Assembly: GCF_024679095.1 (NCBI RefSeq)
Contig: NW_026111615.1
Location: forward strand, 201,001-265,000
DNA from: Eriocheir sinensis
Taxonomy: Eukaryota; Arthropoda; Malacostraca; Decapoda; Varunidae
Length of the DNA: 64,000 nt
Direction: 5' to 3'
The position numbers and the translations under genes were made by a program. Below the pieces are notes generated by a model. That model was not told the origin of the DNA, searched no databases, and saw only the letters and a program-made list of their open reading frames with translations. Shown here in pieces: positions 60,801 through 64,000 of the stretch (position 1 is the stretch's first letter; each line of letters opens with the position of its first letter).

Positions 60801-63588
60801 CTTTTATTGGTATATTGCTTATTTACATTTATACGAATTTACATTATTTTATGTGTATTTTGTATACTTTTTTATACGTATTTATTTAATATTATGTGTA
60901 TTTTGTATATGTATTTTTATAGAAATCTACGTTATTTTATGTGTATTCGTATATATATTTTGAAACAAATTTACATTGTTTTATATGTATTTTGCATATC
61001 TATTTCAATACAAATTTACCTTATTGTATGTGCATTTTGTATATTTATTTTAATACAAATTCAAATATTTTATGTGTATTTTGGTATCAATATTTTTTAT
61101 AAAAAATGCGTTATTTTATAGGTATTTTGCATCTTAATTTTCATACAAATTTACATTTTTTTATTAATATTCTGTGTATATATTTTGATACGATTTTACA
61201 TTATTCTATTTGTGTTTTGTATATATATTTTTTATACATATTTACATTATTTAATGTGTATTTTGTATATATATTTCATACAAATTTACGTTATTATATG
61301 TGTATTTGTTTATATATTTTCTTTCAAATTTACATTATTTTATGTGTATTTGGATATGTATTTCAATAGAAATTAACCTAATTTTATGTTTATTTTGTAT
61401 ATTTCTTTTCATACAAATTTAAATTATTTTTGTGTATTTTTGTATATAGTTTTATACAAATTTAAGTTATTTTATGTACTCATTTACATTATTTAATGTG
61501 TATTTTGTATATATATTTTTATCCAAAGTTAATTTATTTTACGTTCACTTTTGGACATATATTTTTATAGAAATTAGCGTTATTTTATGTGTTTGTATAT
61601 GTTTTCTCATACAAATTTACACTATTTTATTGATATTTTGTTTATTTAGTTTGATACGAATTACATGATTATATGTGTATTTTGTACATATTTTTTATAC
61701 GTATTTACACTACTTAATGTGTATTTTGTTTATATATTTTTAAACAAATTTACGTTATTATATGTATTTTTATGATTATTTTGATACAAATTTACATTCT
61801 TTTATGCATTTTGTATGTACATATCAATTCAAATTTAGCTTATTTTATCTGTATTTTGTATATCTATTTTCATAGGAATTTAATTACTTCTGTGTATTTT
61901 TGTATATAGTTTTATACAAATCTACGTTTTTTTATGTGTATTTTGTATATTTATATTTATACAAATACACATTCTTTTAAGTATTTTGTTTATTTATTTT
62001 GATACGAATTTACATTATTTTATGTGTATTTTGTATACATTTTTTTATACGTATTTACTTCATTTTACGTGTATTTTGTATATATATTTTTATACATATC
62101 TACGTTATTTTATGTGTATTCGTATATATATTTTGAAACAAATTTACATTGTTTTATATGTATTTTGCATATCTATTTCAATACAGATTTACCTTATTGT
62201 ATGTGTATTTTGTATATTTATTTTAATACAAATATTTTTTATGTGTATTTTTGTATATATATTTTTAAAAAAATGCGTTATTTTATGGGTATTTTGCTTC
62301 TTTATTTTCATACAAATTTACATTATTTTATTAATATTCTGTGTATTTATTTTGATACGATTTTACATTATTCTATTTGTGTTTTGTATATATTTTTTTA
62401 TACAAATTTACGTTATTTTAAGCGTATTTGTTTATGTATTTTCATTCAGATTTACAGTATTTTATGTGTATTTTGTATATGTATTTCAATACAAATTTAC
62501 CTATTTTTATATGTTTTTTGTATATTTATTTTCATACAAATTTAAATTATTTTTGTGTTTTTTTGTATATAGTTTTATACAAATTTATGTTATCTTATGT
62601 GTATTTTGTATATTTATTTTCATACAAATACACATTCTTTTATTGACATTTTGTTTATTTATTTTGACGCGAATTTACATTATTTAATGTGTATTTTGTA
62701 TATATATTTTTATACGTATTTACATCCTTTCATGTGTATTTTGTATATTTATAAAAAATGCGTTATTTTATGGGTATTTTGCATCTTTATTTTCATACAA
62801 ATTTACATTATTTTATTTACATTCTGTGTTTTTATTTTAATACGATTTTACATTATTCTATTTGTGTTTTGTATATGTATTTTTTATACATATTTTCATT
62901 ATTTAATGAGTATTTTTTATATATATTTTTTACAAATTTATGTTAATTTAAGTGTATTTGTTTGTATATTTTCATTCAAATTTACATTATTTTATGTGTA
63001 TTTTGTATATGTATTTCTTTACAAATTTACCTAATTTTATGTGTATTTTGTATATTTATTTTCAAACAAATTTAACTTATGTTTGTGTATTTTTATATAT
63101 AGTTTTATACAAATTTACGTTATTTTATGTGTATTTTGTATATTTATTTTCATACAAATACACATTCTTTTATTGATATTTTAATTATTTATTTTGACAC
63201 GAATTTACATTATTTAATGTGTATTTTGTATATATATTTTTATACGTATTTACATCATTTCATGTGTATTTTGTATATATATTTCTATAGAAATCTACGT
63301 TATTTTATGTGTATTCGTATATATATTTTGAAACAAAACTACTTTATTTTGTGTGTATTTTGTACATATATTTCATTATAAATTTGCCTTATTTTAAGTT
63401 TATTTTTATATCTATTTTCATTCAAATTCAAATCATTTTATGTGTATATATTTATTTGTATTTACGTTATTTTCTGTGTATTTTCTATATATATTTTCAT
63501 TCAAAATTACATTATTTTATGGGTATTTTGTCCATTTATTTCGATACGAATTTAGAATATTTCATGTGTATTTTCTATACATATACAT
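57854..63588 (+). repeat. Satellite block, plus polarity (core of right giant arm)
   Basis: The longest uninterrupted block after 17,966-25,905. It begins with two tandem copies of an approximately 935-bp series (about 57,930-58,865 and 58,866-59,735), then mirrors 25,906-29,760. The longest open frame of the window (233 codons, 61,986-62,687, plus strand) lies here and is the HOR series read through. It shows the 15-residue period, has no recognisable domain and is not called a gene. Confidence 0.93.
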
Positions 63589-64000
63589 ATAGAGTAAATT
63601 TCTATGAAAATATTTATTCAAAATACATATAAAATTATGTAAATAAGTATAAAAATATATATATCAAATACACCTAAAAAAAATGAAAATTCGTATCAAA
63701 TTAAATAAATAAAATTCCGATAAAAGAACGTATATTTGCAGGAAAATAAATATACAAAATACACATAAAATTACGAAAATTTGAATAAAAATATATACAA
63801 AAATACACAAAATTAATTTCAATTTGTATGAAAGATATACAAAATACACATATAATTAGTTAAATTTGTATTTAAATACATGTACAAAATTCACATAAAA
63901 TAATGCAAATTTGAATGAAATGAAAACAAATTCACATAAAATAACGTACATTGGTATAAAATAGATATACAAAATATACATAGAATAATGTAAAATCGTA
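63589..64000 (-). repeat. Satellite block, minus polarity, cut by the window end
   Basis: Starts at the switch CATATAGAGTAAATTTCTAT. It matches 47,665-48,070 directly and 25,495-25,905 in reverse complement. Continues beyond the window. Confidence 0.9.

Larger units (their letters stand above)
56790..64000. repeat. Right arm of giant inverted repeat (at least 7.2 kb)
   Basis: Reverse complement of 25,495-32,705 with the same blocks and switches. The spacer between the arms is about 24 kb (32,706-56,789). The arm reaches the window edge, where it still matches (AATGTAAAATCGTA against the mirror near 25,495), so the real length is unknown. Confidence 0.9.

Noticed and set aside
61986..62687. 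Longest open frame (233 codons, plus strand) as a multi-pass membrane protein gene
   Set aside because: It has a strict 15-residue period dominated by F, Y, I, L and C and lies exactly on the HOR series. The other two frames of the same strand are also open, and similar frames occur in every block of the same polarity. No domain, codon bias or start context supports it.

Overview
The whole 64 kb window is one extremely AT-rich satellite domain (about 13-17% G+C by eye). I can support no protein-coding gene, RNA gene, CRISPR array or recognisable transposon. The base unit is a minisatellite of about 45 bp (individual units 43-46 bp). In its T-rich orientation it begins ATGTGTATTTTGTATATA and ends near ATACAAATTTACATT plus a T-run. 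Roughly 1,400 units fill the window. This size and organisation points to non-coding heterochromatin of a eukaryote with an AT-rich genome, possibly pericentromeric or centromeric. The sequence does not let me name the organism.

The array has several levels. (1) The 45-bp monomers fall into about 18-19 recognisable variants that follow one another in the same order again and again, so they form higher-order repeats (HORs). (2) The array polarity (T-rich versus A-rich on the + strand) flips about 26 times, giving blocks of 0.3 to 8 kb. (3) Blocks and their inversion junctions have been copied together as kilobase segments, in direct and inverted orientation. The largest pair is about 7.2 kb per arm: 25,495-32,705 against the reverse complement of 56,790-64,000. 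Others are 1-3,364 against the reverse complement of 16,749-20,202; 15,269-19,895 directly repeated at 43,020-47,650; 27,230-29,760 at 41,900-44,460; 31,633-35,300 at 48,731-51,800 with indels; and 37,205-38,790 against the reverse complement of 39,800-41,410. (4) From 52.65 to about 58 kb a roughly 1.9-kb HOR, itself made of a minus segment and a plus segment, is repeated in tandem.

Layout: 1-3.4 kb is good-quality satellite (minus then plus). 3.4-8.4 kb is mostly minus and visibly degraded, with a diverged G+C-richer island at 4,976-5,275. 8.45-8.69 kb is a (TA)n tract at a polarity switch. 8.7-11.26 kb is plus, degraded in its middle. 11.26-17.97 kb is minus. 17.97-25.9 kb is plus, with two HOR copies of 2-2.6 kb. 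25.9-31.6 kb is minus (left giant arm). 31.6-57.9 kb is a mosaic of short alternating blocks. 57.9-63.6 kb is plus (right giant arm). The window ends in a minus block.

Many long open frames exist (up to 233 codons), but they are a by-product of the repeat. The T-rich strand of the consensus contains no TAA, TAG or TGA, and 45 is divisible by 3, so all three frames stay open and read as a 15-residue hydrophobic, aromatic peptide repeat. I do not call these genes. Strand signs in the feature list mean monomer polarity: + is T-rich on the given strand, - is A-rich. All segment boundaries were set by eye and are good to roughly 10-50 bases.
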